Shown here one piece after another: positions 16,016 through 25,736 of a stretch of 43,646 bases of DNA (position 1 is its first letter; every line of letters starts with the position of its first letter). The stretch spans positions 1-43,646 of the forward strand of contig CAJTMC010000032.1 in NCBI GenBank assembly GCA_910577115.1. The letters are read 5' to 3'. The position numbers were made by a program, and so were the translations under genes. Origin of the DNA: an uncultured Lachnospiraceae bacterium. Its GTDB lineage: Bacteria; Bacillota; Clostridia; Lachnospirales; Lachnospiraceae. Below the pieces are notes generated by a model that worked only from the letters and a program-made list of their open reading frames with translations, had not been told where the DNA came from and ran no database searches.

Positions 16016-17665
16016 ATGGAAAAATTAAAACCAAAGCTGTTTTCGGTAATGAAAACATACACAAAACAACAGTTTGCTAAGGATATTGTGGCAGGTATCA
16101 TTGTTGCAATTATTGCCCTGCCATTGTCCATTGCGCTTGCACTTGCGTCGGGTGTTGCTCCGGAGCAGGGCATCTATACGGCAATTATTGCAGGCTTTTT
16201 CATTTCATTTTTTGGCGGTTCCCGCGTGCAGATTGCTGGTCCGACTGCGGCATTCGCAACAATTGTTGCAGGTATTGTTGCACAAAAGGGTATGGATGGG
16301 CTGATTCTTGCAACAATTCTTGCAGGAATCATTCTGATTGTGATGGGATTATTGAGGCTTGGAAATCTGATTAAATATATTCCTTATACCATAACCACAG
16401 GATTTACGGCAGGTATTGCAGTGACAATCGCAATCGGGCAGATTAAGGATTTCTTAGGGATTACTTATCCGGAGGGAACTGTGACGATAGAAACAATGGA
16501 AAAAGCGGGTGCGGTCATCAAAAATATTGCGACAATCAATCTGCAGGCGGTTATCGTAGGACTTGTTTGTCTTGCAATATTAATTGTGTTTCCTTATATC
16601 AACAAGACAATTCCCGGCTCTCTGATAGCAGTGATTGTGGGGATTTTAATGGTACGGCTTTTGCATATGGACGTCAATACAATCGGCGATTTATATGTAA
16701 TCAGCAATAAACTGCCGGCATTTCACCTTCCGGCGTTTACACTAAGGGATATCGGCGACATTTTTCCGGATGCGTTTACGATTGCAATTTTGGCAGCGAT
16801 TGAGTCCCTTTTATCCTGTGTCGTTGCGGATAGTATGATTAATTCCAAGCACCGCTCCAACATGGAATTGATTGCACAGGGTATTGGTAATGTAGGCTCT
16901 GCACTGTTTGGCGGTATTCCTGCAACCGGAGCGATTGCAAGAACGGCAGCGAACATCAAAAACGGCGGGCGTACACCGATTGCAGGTATGGTTCATGCGG
17001 TTGTGCTTGTGCTGATTCTTGTCATATTGATGCCGTATGCGGCTTTGATTCCCATGCCATGTATCGCAGCAATTCTGTTTATGGTCGCCTACAATATGTG
17101 CGGATGGAGAGCTTTTGCCAATCTGTGCAAATCGTCGCCTAAGAGTGATATTATCGTACTGATTACGACCTTTGTGCTGACGGTGGTGTTTGACCTGGTG
17201 GCGGCAATTGAGGTTGGAATTTTGCTTGCGGCAGTGCTCTTTATGAAACGCATGAGCGAAGTTACGGAAGTCGAAGGCTGGAAGTATGTTGAGGAGGAGG
17301 ACGATCCCGACAGCATTGCATTGCGCGAAGTGCCCACGCATACACTTGTGTATGAGATTTCAGGCCCCATGTTTTTTGCGGCAGCGGATAAAATTCTGAA
17401 AATCTCCGTAAAAGAGGATACAACCTGTTTGATTCTGCGTATGCGAAGTGTCAATGCCATTGATGCTACGGCAATGCACTCCTTGGAACAGCTTTATGAA
17501 AAATATGAGCAGAAGAATATTCAGATTATCCTCTCCCATGTAAACGGACAGCCAAAGGCAGTTATGGAGAAATCAGGATTTGCGGCAAAAGTCGGTGAAG
17601 AAAACTTTTGTGCCCATATTGATGAGGCATTAGAGCGGGCAAAACAATTTTCATCCAATTCATAA
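16016..17665 (+). CDS. SulP family anion transporter with C-terminal STAS domain
   Basis: The product is 549 residues from the ATG at 16016, with GAGGAG 7 bases upstream. An ATG at 15971 sits on the predicted -10 region and is rejected. The N-terminal 420 residues are strongly hydrophobic, with about 12-14 membrane segments and SulP marks: GIIVAIIALPLSIALALASG (the conserved first segment), EQGIYTAIIAGF, AGPTAAFATIVAGI, and GNVGSALFGGIPATGAIARTA. A cytosolic STAS domain (about 430-545) follows, with the LRMRSVNAIDATAMHSLEQL segment. Known relatives move bicarbonate, sulfate, or C4-dicarboxylates by sodium or proton coupling. The sequence alone does not identify the anion. It stands as a single gene with its own promoter; a terminator-like hairpin lies downstream. 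Confidence 0.94.
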   Translation: MEKLKPKLFSVMKTYTKQQFAKDIVAGIIVAIIALPLSIALALASGVAPEQGIYTAIIAGFFISFFGGSRVQIAGPTAAFATIVAGIVAQKGMDGLILATILAGIILIVMGLLRLGNLIKYIPYTITTGFTAGIAVTIAIGQIKDFLGITYPEGTVTIETMEKAGAVIKNIATINLQAVIVGLVCLAILIVFPYINKTIPGSLIAVIVGILMVRLLHMDVNTIGDLYVISNKLPAFHLPAFTLRDIGDIFPDAFTIAILAAIESLLSCVVADSMINSKHRSNMELIAQGIGNVGSALFGGIPATGAIARTAANIKNGGRTPIAGMVHAVVLVLILVILMPYAALIPMPCIAAILFMVAYNMCGWRAFANLCKSSPKSDIIVLITTFVLTVVFDLVAAIEVGILLAAVLFMKRMSEVTEVEGWKYVEEEDDPDSIALREVPTHTLVYEISGPMFFAAADKILKISVKEDTTCLILRMRSVNAIDATAMHSLEQLYEKYEQKNIQIILSHVNGQPKAVMEKSGFAAKVGEENFCAHIDEALERAKQFSSNS

Positions 17666-17693
17666 AATTTTTATCAATAAAATAAAGCAACCT

Positions 17694-17721
17694 TTGATTT
17701 TTTTTCTAATTGTGATAAAAT
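17694..17721 (+). promoter_or_regulatory. Promoter upstream of mutS
   Basis: TTGATT (17694-17699), a 16-base spacer and TAAAAT (17716-17721). The predicted start near 17728 lies before the hairpin at 17735, so that hairpin would be in the mutS leader. Confidence 0.45.
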
Positions 17722-17734
17722 ATGAAAGAGTAAG

Positions 17735-17766
17735 AACGGGCAGACGGTTTTCTTTGCCCGTTTTAT
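17735..17766 (+). terminator. Intrinsic terminator or leader attenuator between sulP and mutS
   Basis: AACGGGCA (17735-17742) pairs with TGCCCGTT (17755-17762), followed by TTATAA. It fits the SulP gene's terminator. Because a good promoter lies upstream of it, it may also act within the mutS leader. Confidence 0.75.
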
Positions 17767-17804
17767 AAATGTTTCGAAACACAAAAGAAAGGTAAGGTTA
17801 CGAT

Positions 17805-20450
17805 ATGGCTCAAATGACGCCGATGATGACGCAGTATGTGGAAACGAAAAAGCAGTATAAGGATTGTATTCTTTTTTACAGGCTCGGTGACTTTTATGAA
17901 ATGTTTTTTGAAGATGCAAAGCTTGTTTCAAAGGAGCTTGAATTGACGCTTACGGGAAAAGACTGTGGACTTGAGGAGCGCGCTCCTATGTGCGGCGTGC
18001 CGTATCATGCATTGGACAATTACCTTACACGCCTTGTGTCAAAAGGGTATAAGGTGGCAATCTGTGAACAGGTAGAAGATCCCAAAATGGCAAAGGGGCT
18101 TGTAAAGCGCGAGGTAACACGAATTGTTACGCCCGGCACAAACCTGAATATGCAGGCGCTTGAGGAGTCCAAAAACAATTATATTATGTGCATTTCGCAC
18201 TTTCCCAATAAAATAGGCATCGCGGTAGCAGACGTTACGACAGGGGATTTCTATATTACCGAAGTAGATGATTTGACAAAACTAACGGACGAGCTATACA
18301 AATATATGCCAACAGAAATCATTTGTAACGATGCCTTTATGATGAGTGGATTTGACATTGATGATTTGAAAAACCGCTTAAAAATGGCAGTATATTCTTT
18401 GGAGCCATGGTATTTTGATGAAGACGGGTGCAGAAAATGCCTGATGGAGCATTTCAAGGTCAATACGCTTGCCGGCATGGGACTTGAGGATTTTCCCTCG
18501 GGAATGATTGCTTCGGGAGCGCTTATGCAGTATCTTCTTGAAACACAGAAAACGCAGCTTAGCCATATTACGCATATTACACCGTATCTTGCGAGTCGTT
18601 TTATGCTGCTTGACAGCTCTACAAGGCGTAATCTTGAATTGACGGAAACCCTGCGCGAGAAGCAAAAGCGCGGTTCGCTTTTGTGGGTGCTTGACAAAAC
18701 CAGGACGGCAATGGGCGCAAGACAGCTTCGGACGGACATTGAGCAGCCGTTGATTGATAAGAACGATATCAATGACCGTTTGGACACAATTGAGCAGTTG
18801 TGTAAAAATACGGTAGCGAGAGATGAAATCAGAGAGTACTTAAATCCAATTTATGATATGGAACGGCTTTTAGGCAAGGTCAGCTATAAGTCGGCAAATC
18901 CGCGCGATTTGGTATCCTTTGCAAATTCTATGGAAATGCTTCCGCACATTAAAACAGTCTTAAAGGAGTTTGACGCAAAGCTATTGCAGGAAATTGACGG
19001 GCAGATTGATGCACTTGAGGATTTGTTTTCTTTGATCAAAAATGCAATTTCTGAAGAACCACCTATTCTCATACGGGAAGGCGGTATCATAAAAGACGGC
19101 TTTGATGCGGATATAGACCATTTAAGAAAAGCAAAGACGGACGGAAAAAACTGGCTTGCACAGCTTGAAGAAGAGGACAGGGAACGAACAGGAATTAAAA
19201 ATCTGAAAATCAAATATAACAAGGTATTTGGTTATTATTTTGAGGTGACAAATTCTTTCAAAAACATGGTACCGGACGATTATGTGAGAAAGCAGACGCT
19301 CGTCAATGCCGAGCGATACATGACACCGAAGTTAAAGGAGTTAGAGGATACAATTCTCAATGCGGAGGACAAGCTCAATACGTTGGAGTATGATTTGTTT
19401 TGCAAAATCAGAGACGATATCGCCAAGCAGCTTGAGCGTATCCAAAAGACGGCAAAGGCGGTAGGGCGTCTTGACGTCTTTGCTTCGCTTTCTCTGGTTG
19501 CAGAGCAGAATCATTATGTCAGACCGACGCTAAATGATAAGGGTGTCATTGACATCAAGGACGGCAGGCACCCTGTTGTTGAAAAGATGATAGACCATGA
19601 TATGTTTGTTGCAAACGATACCTATTTAAACAACAACAACCATTGTATATCCGTCATTACAGGGCCAAATATGGCAGGAAAATCGACTTATATGCGCCAG
19701 TCCGCCCTGATTGTTTTGATGGCGCAGCTTGGGAGCTTTGTGCCCGCAAAAAGTGCGGATATCGGCATTGTGGACAGGATTTTTACGCGTGTCGGCGCAT
19801 CGGACGACTTGGCGAGCGGACAAAGCACCTTTATGGTGGAGATGAATGAGGTTGCAAATATTTTGCGAAATGCGACCTCAAAAAGTCTGCTGGTGCTGGA
19901 TGAAATCGGCAGGGGGACATCGACCTTTGACGGACTGAGTATTGCGTGGGCTGTGATTGAGCATATCAGCAATAAAAAAATTCTTGGTGCAAAGACGCTT
20001 TTTGCAACGCATTATCATGAGCTGACAGAGCTTGAGGGAAAGATTAATAATGTGAATAATTATTGTATTGCGGTGAAAGAAAAAGGCGACGATATTGTAT
20101 TCTTAAGAAAGATTATTAAGGGCGGCGCTGACCGCAGCTATGGTATTCAGGTGGCAAAGCTTGCGGGTGTGCCGGATATGGTGATTGACCGCGCTAAAGA
20201 AATTGCGGAACAGCTAAGTGACAATGACATTACAAACAGAGTTCAGGATATTGCCGTTGATACGAAGGGAGAACGGAAAAAGGTAAAGCACTATGATGAT
20301 GTGGATATCGGGCAGATGTCGCTGCTGGATACGGTGAGTGATGCGGATATTTTAAATGAGTTAAAGGAAATAGATGTGTTCAACCTTACGCCGCTTGACG
20401 CAATGAATACGCTTTACAGACTACAGAGCAAGATTAAAAACAGGTGGTAA
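17805..20450 (+). CDS. mutS: DNA mismatch repair protein MutS
   Basis: The product is 881 residues, the usual length. MutS recognises base mismatches and small loops in newly replicated DNA and recruits MutL. The mismatch-reading Phe-X-Glu is in FYRLGDFYEMF near residue 36. The connector and lever domains follow, then the C-terminal ATPase with Walker A GPNMAGKSTYMR, VGASDDLASGQSTFMVEM, Walker B LLVLDEIGRGTSTFDG and ATHYHEL. The C-terminal helix-turn-helix dimer region follows (LLDTVSDADILNELKEID, FNLTPLDAMN). The start at 17805 follows AAAGAAAGGTAAGG. MutL starts 35 bases after its stop, so the two form an operon with miaA. Confidence 0.98.
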   Translation: MAQMTPMMTQYVETKKQYKDCILFYRLGDFYEMFFEDAKLVSKELELTLTGKDCGLEERAPMCGVPYHALDNYLTRLVSKGYKVAICEQVEDPKMAKGLVKREVTRIVTPGTNLNMQALEESKNNYIMCISHFPNKIGIAVADVTTGDFYITEVDDLTKLTDELYKYMPTEIICNDAFMMSGFDIDDLKNRLKMAVYSLEPWYFDEDGCRKCLMEHFKVNTLAGMGLEDFPSGMIASGALMQYLLETQKTQLSHITHITPYLASRFMLLDSSTRRNLELTETLREKQKRGSLLWVLDKTRTAMGARQLRTDIEQPLIDKNDINDRLDTIEQLCKNTVARDEIREYLNPIYDMERLLGKVSYKSANPRDLVSFANSMEMLPHIKTVLKEFDAKLLQEIDGQIDALEDLFSLIKNAISEEPPILIREGGIIKDGFDADIDHLRKAKTDGKNWLAQLEEEDRERTGIKNLKIKYNKVFGYYFEVTNSFKNMVPDDYVRKQTLVNAERYMTPKLKELEDTILNAEDKLNTLEYDLFCKIRDDIAKQLERIQKTAKAVGRLDVFASLSLVAEQNHYVRPTLNDKGVIDIKDGRHPVVEKMIDHDMFVANDTYLNNNNHCISVITGPNMAGKSTYMRQSALIVLMAQLGSFVPAKSADIGIVDRIFTRVGASDDLASGQSTFMVEMNEVANILRNATSKSLLVLDEIGRGTSTFDGLSIAWAVIEHISNKKILGAKTLFATHYHELTELEGKINNVNNYCIAVKEKGDDIVFLRKIIKGGADRSYGIQVAKLAGVPDMVIDRAKEIAEQLSDNDITNRVQDIAVDTKGERKKVKHYDDVDIGQMSLLDTVSDADILNELKEIDVFNLTPLDAMNTLYRLQSKIKNRW

Positions 20451-20484
20451 TTGGCGTTCTTTCGAAAGGAGCATGGTTATAAAT

Positions 20485-22578
20485 ATGGCACAAATTCATG
20501 TATTGGATGATGCGACAATCGATAAAATAGCCGCAGGAGAGGTAGTTGAGCGTCCTGCCAGCGTCGTAAAGGAGCTGGTGGAAAATGCGATGGACGCGGG
20601 CGCACATGCGATTACTGTGGAAATCAAGGAGGGCGGCATTGAGTTTATTCGTGTGACGGACGACGGTGACGGAATTGAACATGCGCAGGTAAGGAATGCG
20701 TTTATGCGTCATGCGACAAGTAAAATCAGCTCCGTAGCCGATCTTATGCGTTTAAACAGCATGGGCTTTCGCGGAGAGGCGCTCTCAAGTATTGCGGCAG
20801 TGGCAAAGGTAGAGCTTGTCACAAAGACAAAGGGTGATATTACAGGCACCAGACTTTGTCTCGAAGGCGCGCGCGAAACTGCCTTTGAGGAAGTGGGTGC
20901 GCCGGATGGTACAACCTTTATTGTGCGAAATCTTTTCTTCAATACGCCAGTCAGACGCAAGTTTTTAAAAACGGCAATGACGGAGGCAAGCTATATCACA
21001 GACCTGCTTGAGCATATGGCGCTCTCAAGACCGGAGATTTCGTTTAAATATGTCATCAACGGACAAACAAAGTTTTATACAAACGGAGACGGTGATTTAT
21101 ATGCGATAATCTACCGCATATTTGGCAGGGATATCGCAGGTGAAATGCTGGAATTTCAGGCGGTTGACGAAAACATTGTAATTGAGGGATTTTTGGGAAA
21201 AACAGTATTGAACCGCGCAAACAGAAATTTTGAAAATTACTTTGTAAATAAACGTTACATCAAAAGCAAAGTGATATCAAAAGCAATTGAGGAGGGTTAT
21301 CAGCCTTATATGATGCAGCACCGATACCCGTTCTGCGTGGTACATATCACAGTGCCGCCGGAGAGCGTTGACGTGAATGTGCACCCGACCAAAATGGAAG
21401 TGCGCTTTTCCAATCAAAACAGTATTTATAAACTGATTGCGGACAATATTTCCGACTTTTTGTCACAACAGGAAATGATACCACAGGCAACACTTGGACA
21501 AGATAAGAAAAGCGGAAAAAAAGAGAAAGAGACAAAAAAACAGGAAGCGCCGGAGCCTTTTGAAAAGGAAAGACGTCTTGCTGATAACGTAGCAAATGCG
21601 GCAAGCGTGCTTCGGGAGGACAGTGACTATAACAGCAAAAAAACTGACACAGGTGTCATTCTAAACAGCAGCTATGACCATGCCGGAACAGCAGATGTTC
21701 ATGAAAAGACGGGAGAATTCTTATTTAACAATAAAGTATCCTACAATCGTGGAGAAACCGAAAAGACACCGCTTACAGATGACTTTTTTGTTGACAACCG
21801 TACGGAAAAACAGCCGCAGTCTTCACAGCAGAATGCCAACACAAGTTCCCCCAATCAAAGACTAAATAAAATTCTCGGTACACCTCCCAAAGAGAGCGAA
21901 CCGCAGACACATGGAATTATAAAGGCTAAAAATCAGGTTATCGTAGAAAAACCGGAGCAGCTTAACTTCTTTGACGAAAAGCTGTTAACGCGCGAGGCTA
22001 AGCAGGAATACCGCATAGTAGGACAAATCTTTAACACATACTGGATTATCGAGTATCGCGATAAAATGCTGATGATCGATCAGCATGCGGCGCATGAAAA
22101 GGTAAAGTATGAGCAGATATTAAAAAAAGTTGAAGCAAACGAGATTTACACGCAGACACTTACGCCGCCCATTGTTATTAGCGTTACGCCCAAAGAAGCC
22201 GGCATCATCAACAGCTATGAGAAGTATTTTAAGGAGTTGGGCTTTGAGATCGAGGATTTTGGCATGAATGCATTTGCAATCAGAGGCGTACCGCTTGATT
22301 TGTTCAGCTACGATATCAAGGATTTATTTGAAGAAATTCTGACACAGATGTCAGTAAGTTCGGTGAAGGGCGTGCCGCAGATTATCCGCGAAAAGATTGC
22401 ATCAATGGCGTGTAAAGCGGCAGTAAAAGGGAACAATTCCCTCAGCCTCGAGGAGGCGGACAGACTGATAGAACAGCTTTTGGAGCTTGATAATCCATAC
22501 AACTGCCCGCATGGAAGACCGACCATTATTGCCATGTCAAAGTATGAGGTGGAAAAAAAGTTTAAAAGGATAGTATGA
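20485..22578 (+). CDS. mutL: DNA mismatch repair endonuclease MutL
   Basis: The product is 697 residues. The start at ATG 20485 gives the canonical MAQIHVLDDATIDKIAAGEV N-terminus. An ATG at 20473 is only one base from the AAAGGAG motif and adds residues not found in the family. The N-terminal GHKL ATPase has KIAAGEVVERP, ELVENAMDAGA, DDGDGI and GFRGEALSSI. The variable linker (about 335-510) is polar and low in complexity. The C-terminal domain keeps the endonuclease motif DQHAAHEKVKYE (DQHAxxExxxxE) and CPHGRP, so this MutL should nick DNA itself, as in species lacking MutH. Its stop codon lies within a perfect hairpin. Confidence 0.98.
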   Translation: MAQIHVLDDATIDKIAAGEVVERPASVVKELVENAMDAGAHAITVEIKEGGIEFIRVTDDGDGIEHAQVRNAFMRHATSKISSVADLMRLNSMGFRGEALSSIAAVAKVELVTKTKGDITGTRLCLEGARETAFEEVGAPDGTTFIVRNLFFNTPVRRKFLKTAMTEASYITDLLEHMALSRPEISFKYVINGQTKFYTNGDGDLYAIIYRIFGRDIAGEMLEFQAVDENIVIEGFLGKTVLNRANRNFENYFVNKRYIKSKVISKAIEEGYQPYMMQHRYPFCVVHITVPPESVDVNVHPTKMEVRFSNQNSIYKLIADNISDFLSQQEMIPQATLGQDKKSGKKEKETKKQEAPEPFEKERRLADNVANAASVLREDSDYNSKKTDTGVILNSSYDHAGTADVHEKTGEFLFNNKVSYNRGETEKTPLTDDFFVDNRTEKQPQSSQQNANTSSPNQRLNKILGTPPKESEPQTHGIIKAKNQVIVEKPEQLNFFDEKLLTREAKQEYRIVGQIFNTYWIIEYRDKMLMIDQHAAHEKVKYEQILKKVEANEIYTQTLTPPIVISVTPKEAGIINSYEKYFKELGFEIEDFGMNAFAIRGVPLDLFSYDIKDLFEEILTQMSVSSVKGVPQIIREKIASMACKAAVKGNNSLSLEEADRLIEQLLELDNPYNCPHGRPTIIAMSKYEVEKKFKRIV

Positions 22579-22599
22579 AAAATCAAAGATTTTTCATAC
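22573..22599 (+). terminator. Perfect 12-bp hairpin spanning the mutL stop codon
   Basis: GTATGAAAAATC (22573-22584) and GATTTTTCATAC (22588-22599) are exactly complementary around an AAA loop, and the mutL TGA is in the left arm. No T tract follows, so it is more likely an mRNA element or weak terminator than a full one. A weaker hairpin (GCAAATTTG with CAAATTCGC, one mismatch) follows before miaA. Confidence 0.55.
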
Positions 22600-22658
22600 G
22601 GCAAATTTGTGCATAAGCCCAAATTCGCAGGTTGTGAATAGCATAAAGGATTGAAACA

Positions 22659-23594
22659 ATGAATAAACTCATCATATTAACAGGCCCGACGGCGGCGGGG
22701 AAAACAAAGCTTTCCATCGCGCTTGCACATGCCATAAACGGCGAAATTATTTCTGCCGACTCCATGCAGGTGTACAGGCATATGGATATCGGTTCCGCCA
22801 AAATCCACCCTGAGGAAATGCAGGGAATAAAGCACCATCTTGTGGATATACTAGAGCCGTCAGAGGATTTTAATATCGTACTGTTTCAGAGATATGCAAA
22901 ACATGCTATGGCAGAGATTTATGAGAAAGGAAAAATTCCGATTCTTGTAGGAGGTACAGGCTTTTATATCCAGTCTGTTCTCTATGATATTGATTTTTGT
23001 GAGAGCGATACGAATACGGCATTGCGAGCCGAATTGGAAATAATTGCAGAGCAAAAAGGCACCGCATATCTTCATAATATGCTAAAAGAATGCGATGAAA
23101 AGGCTGCCGAAGAAATACATGAGAATAATGTCAAACGTGTAATCAGGGCAATTGAATTTTTTCGGGAGACAGGCAAAAAAATATCTGAACACAACGAAAC
23201 GGAACGTCAGAAACAATCCCCGTACGATGCACGTTATTTTGTGCTTACTGACGAACGGCAAAAGTTATACGAAAACATTGACCGGCGCGTAGATATTATG
23301 ATTGAAAACGGTCTTGTAAAGGAAGTGCAAAAACTGCTTGATATGGGCTGTAAACGTGATTTCACGTCAATGCAGGGACTTGGATATAAGGAAATTATTT
23401 CATATCTTGAAGGTGAAATTACACTAGATGAAGCGGTTTACATAATTAAAAGGGACACACGCCACTTTGCCAAAAGACAGCTTACATGGTTTCGGCGGGA
23501 GCGTGATGTTATATGGATCGAAAAGAACAAATTTGCATACGACGAAGAAAAAATGTTAAACTATATGTTAGGAGCAATCAGTGGTGAAAGATAA
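22659..23594 (+). CDS. miaA: tRNA dimethylallyltransferase
   Basis: The product is 311 residues. MiaA transfers a dimethylallyl group to N6 of A37 in tRNAs reading UNN codons, making the substrate for MiaB (6307). The nucleotide loop is ILTGPTAAGKTKLS near residues 5-18. The DSMQVYRHMDIGSAK segment, HHLVDI, LVGGTGFYIQS and the C-terminal TRHFAKRQLTWFRRE are all diagnostic of the family. The ATG at 22659 has AAAGGA upstream. It follows mutL by 80 bases, a common association in bacteria, and is 33 bases from the next gene. Confidence 0.97.
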   Translation: MNKLIILTGPTAAGKTKLSIALAHAINGEIISADSMQVYRHMDIGSAKIHPEEMQGIKHHLVDILEPSEDFNIVLFQRYAKHAMAEIYEKGKIPILVGGTGFYIQSVLYDIDFCESDTNTALRAELEIIAEQKGTAYLHNMLKECDEKAAEEIHENNVKRVIRAIEFFRETGKKISEHNETERQKQSPYDARYFVLTDERQKLYENIDRRVDIMIENGLVKEVQKLLDMGCKRDFTSMQGLGYKEIISYLEGEITLDEAVYIIKRDTRHFAKRQLTWFRRERDVIWIEKNKFAYDEEKMLNYMLGAISGER

Positions 23595-23627
23595 AGCTTG
23601 CAGATTGTGACCGAATGGAGATTAATA

Positions 23628-24914
23628 ATGAACACAGAAATTGAAAACATATATAAGGAACTTGGAATATCGGATAAAGTATATCAATTCAGCAGAGAGA
23701 TTCTTGACAGTCTTTCCGCACGTTTTTGCGCAATCGATCAAAATGCGGAGTACAATCAGCTGAAAGTAATCAAGGCAATGCAGGACAATAAAGTGAGTGA
23801 GGCGTGTCTTCTTGGTACAACCGGATATGGCTATAATGATTTGGGACGCGATACATTAGAGGCTGTCTACGCTTCCGTTTTTCATACGGAAGACGCATTA
23901 GTCCGCCCGCAGATTACCTGTGGAACCCACGCGCTTGCACTGGCGCTGATGAGCAATCTTCGCCCGGGAGACGAGCTGTTATCTCCTGTCGGAAAGCCAT
24001 ATGATACCTTGGAGGAGGTAATCGGTATTCGGCCTTCTAAAGGTTCCCTTGCGGAATACAATATTACTTACAGACAGGTTGACTTATTAACAGACGGCAG
24101 TTTTGATTATGAAAACATCAAAAAAGCAATCAACGAAAAAACAAAACTAGTGACAATCCAGCGTTCGAAAGGCTATCAGACAAGACCAACGTTTTCCGTA
24201 CAAAGAATCGGGGAACTGATTTCCTTTATCAAGAAAATCAAGCTTGATGTGATCTGTATGGTTGATAATTGTTACGGTGAGTTTGTGGAACGCATGGAGC
24301 CTACGGACGTAGGTGCAGATATGGCAGTCGGATCCTTAATCAAAAATCCAGGCGGCGGACTTGCACCAATCGGCGGATATATTGTGGGGAAAAAGGAGTG
24401 TGTGGAAAACGCCGCATACAGACTCACTTCGCCGGGACTTGGCAAGGAGGTCGGCGCATCGCTTGGTATCTTAAAAGATTTTTATCAAGGAATTTTCCTT
24501 GCTCCGACAGTTACCGCAGGCGCATTAAAGGGTGCAATTTTTGCCGCAAACGTATACGAAAAGCTCGGCTTTCATGTTGTCCCAAACGCTACAGAAACAA
24601 GGCACGATATTATTCAGGCTGTCACATTTGGAACGCCCCAGGGCGTCATTGCCTTCTGCAAGGGCATACAGGCAGCGGCTCCCGTTGATAGCTTTGTGAC
24701 GCCCGAGCCTTGGGATATGCCGGGGTATGACAGCAAAGTCATTATGGCGGCAGGCGCATTCGTGTCCGGATCGTCGATTGAGCTGAGCGCAGACGGTCCG
24801 ATTAAGCCGCCGTATGCCGTATATTTTCAGGGAGGACTTACTTATGAACACGCCCGTTTTGGCATTATGAAAACCTTACAAAATGTGATAGATACAGGAC
24901 TTGTGGCACTTTGA
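23628..24914 (+). CDS. PLP-dependent enzyme of the methionine gamma-lyase / aluminium resistance family
   Basis: The product is 429 residues from the ATG at 23628 with ATGGAG 8 bases upstream. A TTG at 23598 is possible but unsupported. The fold is the type I PLP transferase: a GTTGYGYNDLGRDTLE start, the cofactor-binding region around QITCGTHALALAL, and the Schiff-base lysine in VGSLIKNPGGGLAPIGGY. This matches the Alum_res family (PF06838), named after a plant aluminium-tolerance annotation and often labelled as methionine gamma-lyase; the true reaction is not established by the sequence. The gene is usually seen near miaA, as here. It probably acts on a sulfur amino acid in the cytosol. 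Confidence 0.9.
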   Translation: MNTEIENIYKELGISDKVYQFSREILDSLSARFCAIDQNAEYNQLKVIKAMQDNKVSEACLLGTTGYGYNDLGRDTLEAVYASVFHTEDALVRPQITCGTHALALALMSNLRPGDELLSPVGKPYDTLEEVIGIRPSKGSLAEYNITYRQVDLLTDGSFDYENIKKAINEKTKLVTIQRSKGYQTRPTFSVQRIGELISFIKKIKLDVICMVDNCYGEFVERMEPTDVGADMAVGSLIKNPGGGLAPIGGYIVGKKECVENAAYRLTSPGLGKEVGASLGILKDFYQGIFLAPTVTAGALKGAIFAANVYEKLGFHVVPNATETRHDIIQAVTFGTPQGVIAFCKGIQAAAPVDSFVTPEPWDMPGYDSKVIMAAGAFVSGSSIELSADGPIKPPYAVYFQGGLTYEHARFGIMKTLQNVIDTGLVAL

Positions 24915-25025
24915 TAAAAAGGTGTCGAAAAAAAACGAATATTTTTTGTGTACAGACGTTGGTTCGTGTGGTAAGATAACAATTGGATTACGCTTATTTT
25001 TATAGAGAGCAGCCTGCAAAAACAG

Positions 25026-25715
25026 ATGAGCCATTTGAAAGAAATTTATGCACCTGACGAGCTGCCATATGACAAATTCCTGCGTCTTGGGGCGGAAAAT
25101 TTGTCCGACGCGGAGCTGCTTGCGATTATGCTGCGCACTGGTACAAAGGACAAGACGCCCATTGAGCTTGGACGCGAGGTTTTAAGACTTGCGGGAGACA
25201 AGCTTGGACTCTTGGGGCTGCATCATTTTGAGGCAAAAGATTTGATGCAGATACAAGGGATTGGTGAGGTGAAGGCAGTACAGTTGTTATGTATCGCTGA
25301 GATTGCAAAACGCACCGCAAATATGAAGGCAAAAACAAACTTATGCTTCGACAAGCCCGAGACCGTAGCGGCATACTATATGGAGCGTATGCGCCATAAA
25401 ACGACAGAGCAGCTTTTGCTGGTGCTTTTGGACAACCGCAAGAATATAGTAAGCGAAACGGTAATATCTGCCGGAACGTCTAATGCGACGCTTGTATCTC
25501 CGCGGGAAATCTGCGGCAGGGCATTGCGCTCAGACGCTGCATACATGCTTCTTTTACACAACCATCCAAGCGGAAATCCAACACCAAGCAGGCAGGATAT
25601 TCTTGTGACACAAAAGATAAAAGAAGTGTCCGATTTAGTTGAAATTCCGCTGTTGGATCACATTATCATAGGTGACAACAGATATACCAGTTTTAATCAA
25701 AAAGGACTTTTATAA
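25026..25715 (+). CDS. radC: RadC/YsnA family JAB-domain protein
   Basis: The product is 229 residues. An N-terminal helix-hairpin-helix region (LLAIMLRTGTKDK, LMQIQGIGEVKAVQL) is followed by the RPN11/JAB metalloprotease-like domain with the zinc pattern HNHPSGNPTPSRQD (HxHPSGxxxPSxxD). The family is named for DNA repair, but a direct repair role was not upheld and its activity is uncertain. The start at 25026 has only a weak upstream GAGAG, so it is the least certain part. In B. subtilis and many Firmicutes the homologue also precedes mreB, exactly as here (21 bases between). Confidence 0.93.
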   Translation: MSHLKEIYAPDELPYDKFLRLGAENLSDAELLAIMLRTGTKDKTPIELGREVLRLAGDKLGLLGLHHFEAKDLMQIQGIGEVKAVQLLCIAEIAKRTANMKAKTNLCFDKPETVAAYYMERMRHKTTEQLLLVLLDNRKNIVSETVISAGTSNATLVSPREICGRALRSDAAYMLLLHNHPSGNPTPSRQDILVTQKIKEVSDLVEIPLLDHIIIGDNRYTSFNQKGLL

Positions 25716-25736
25716 AACAGAAAGGAGTTGTTATAA

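Noticed and set aside
24915..25025. SOS (LexA) box upstream of radC
   Set aside because: The nearest candidate around the GTTGGTTCG sequence does not match a CGAAC-N4-GTTCG palindrome.
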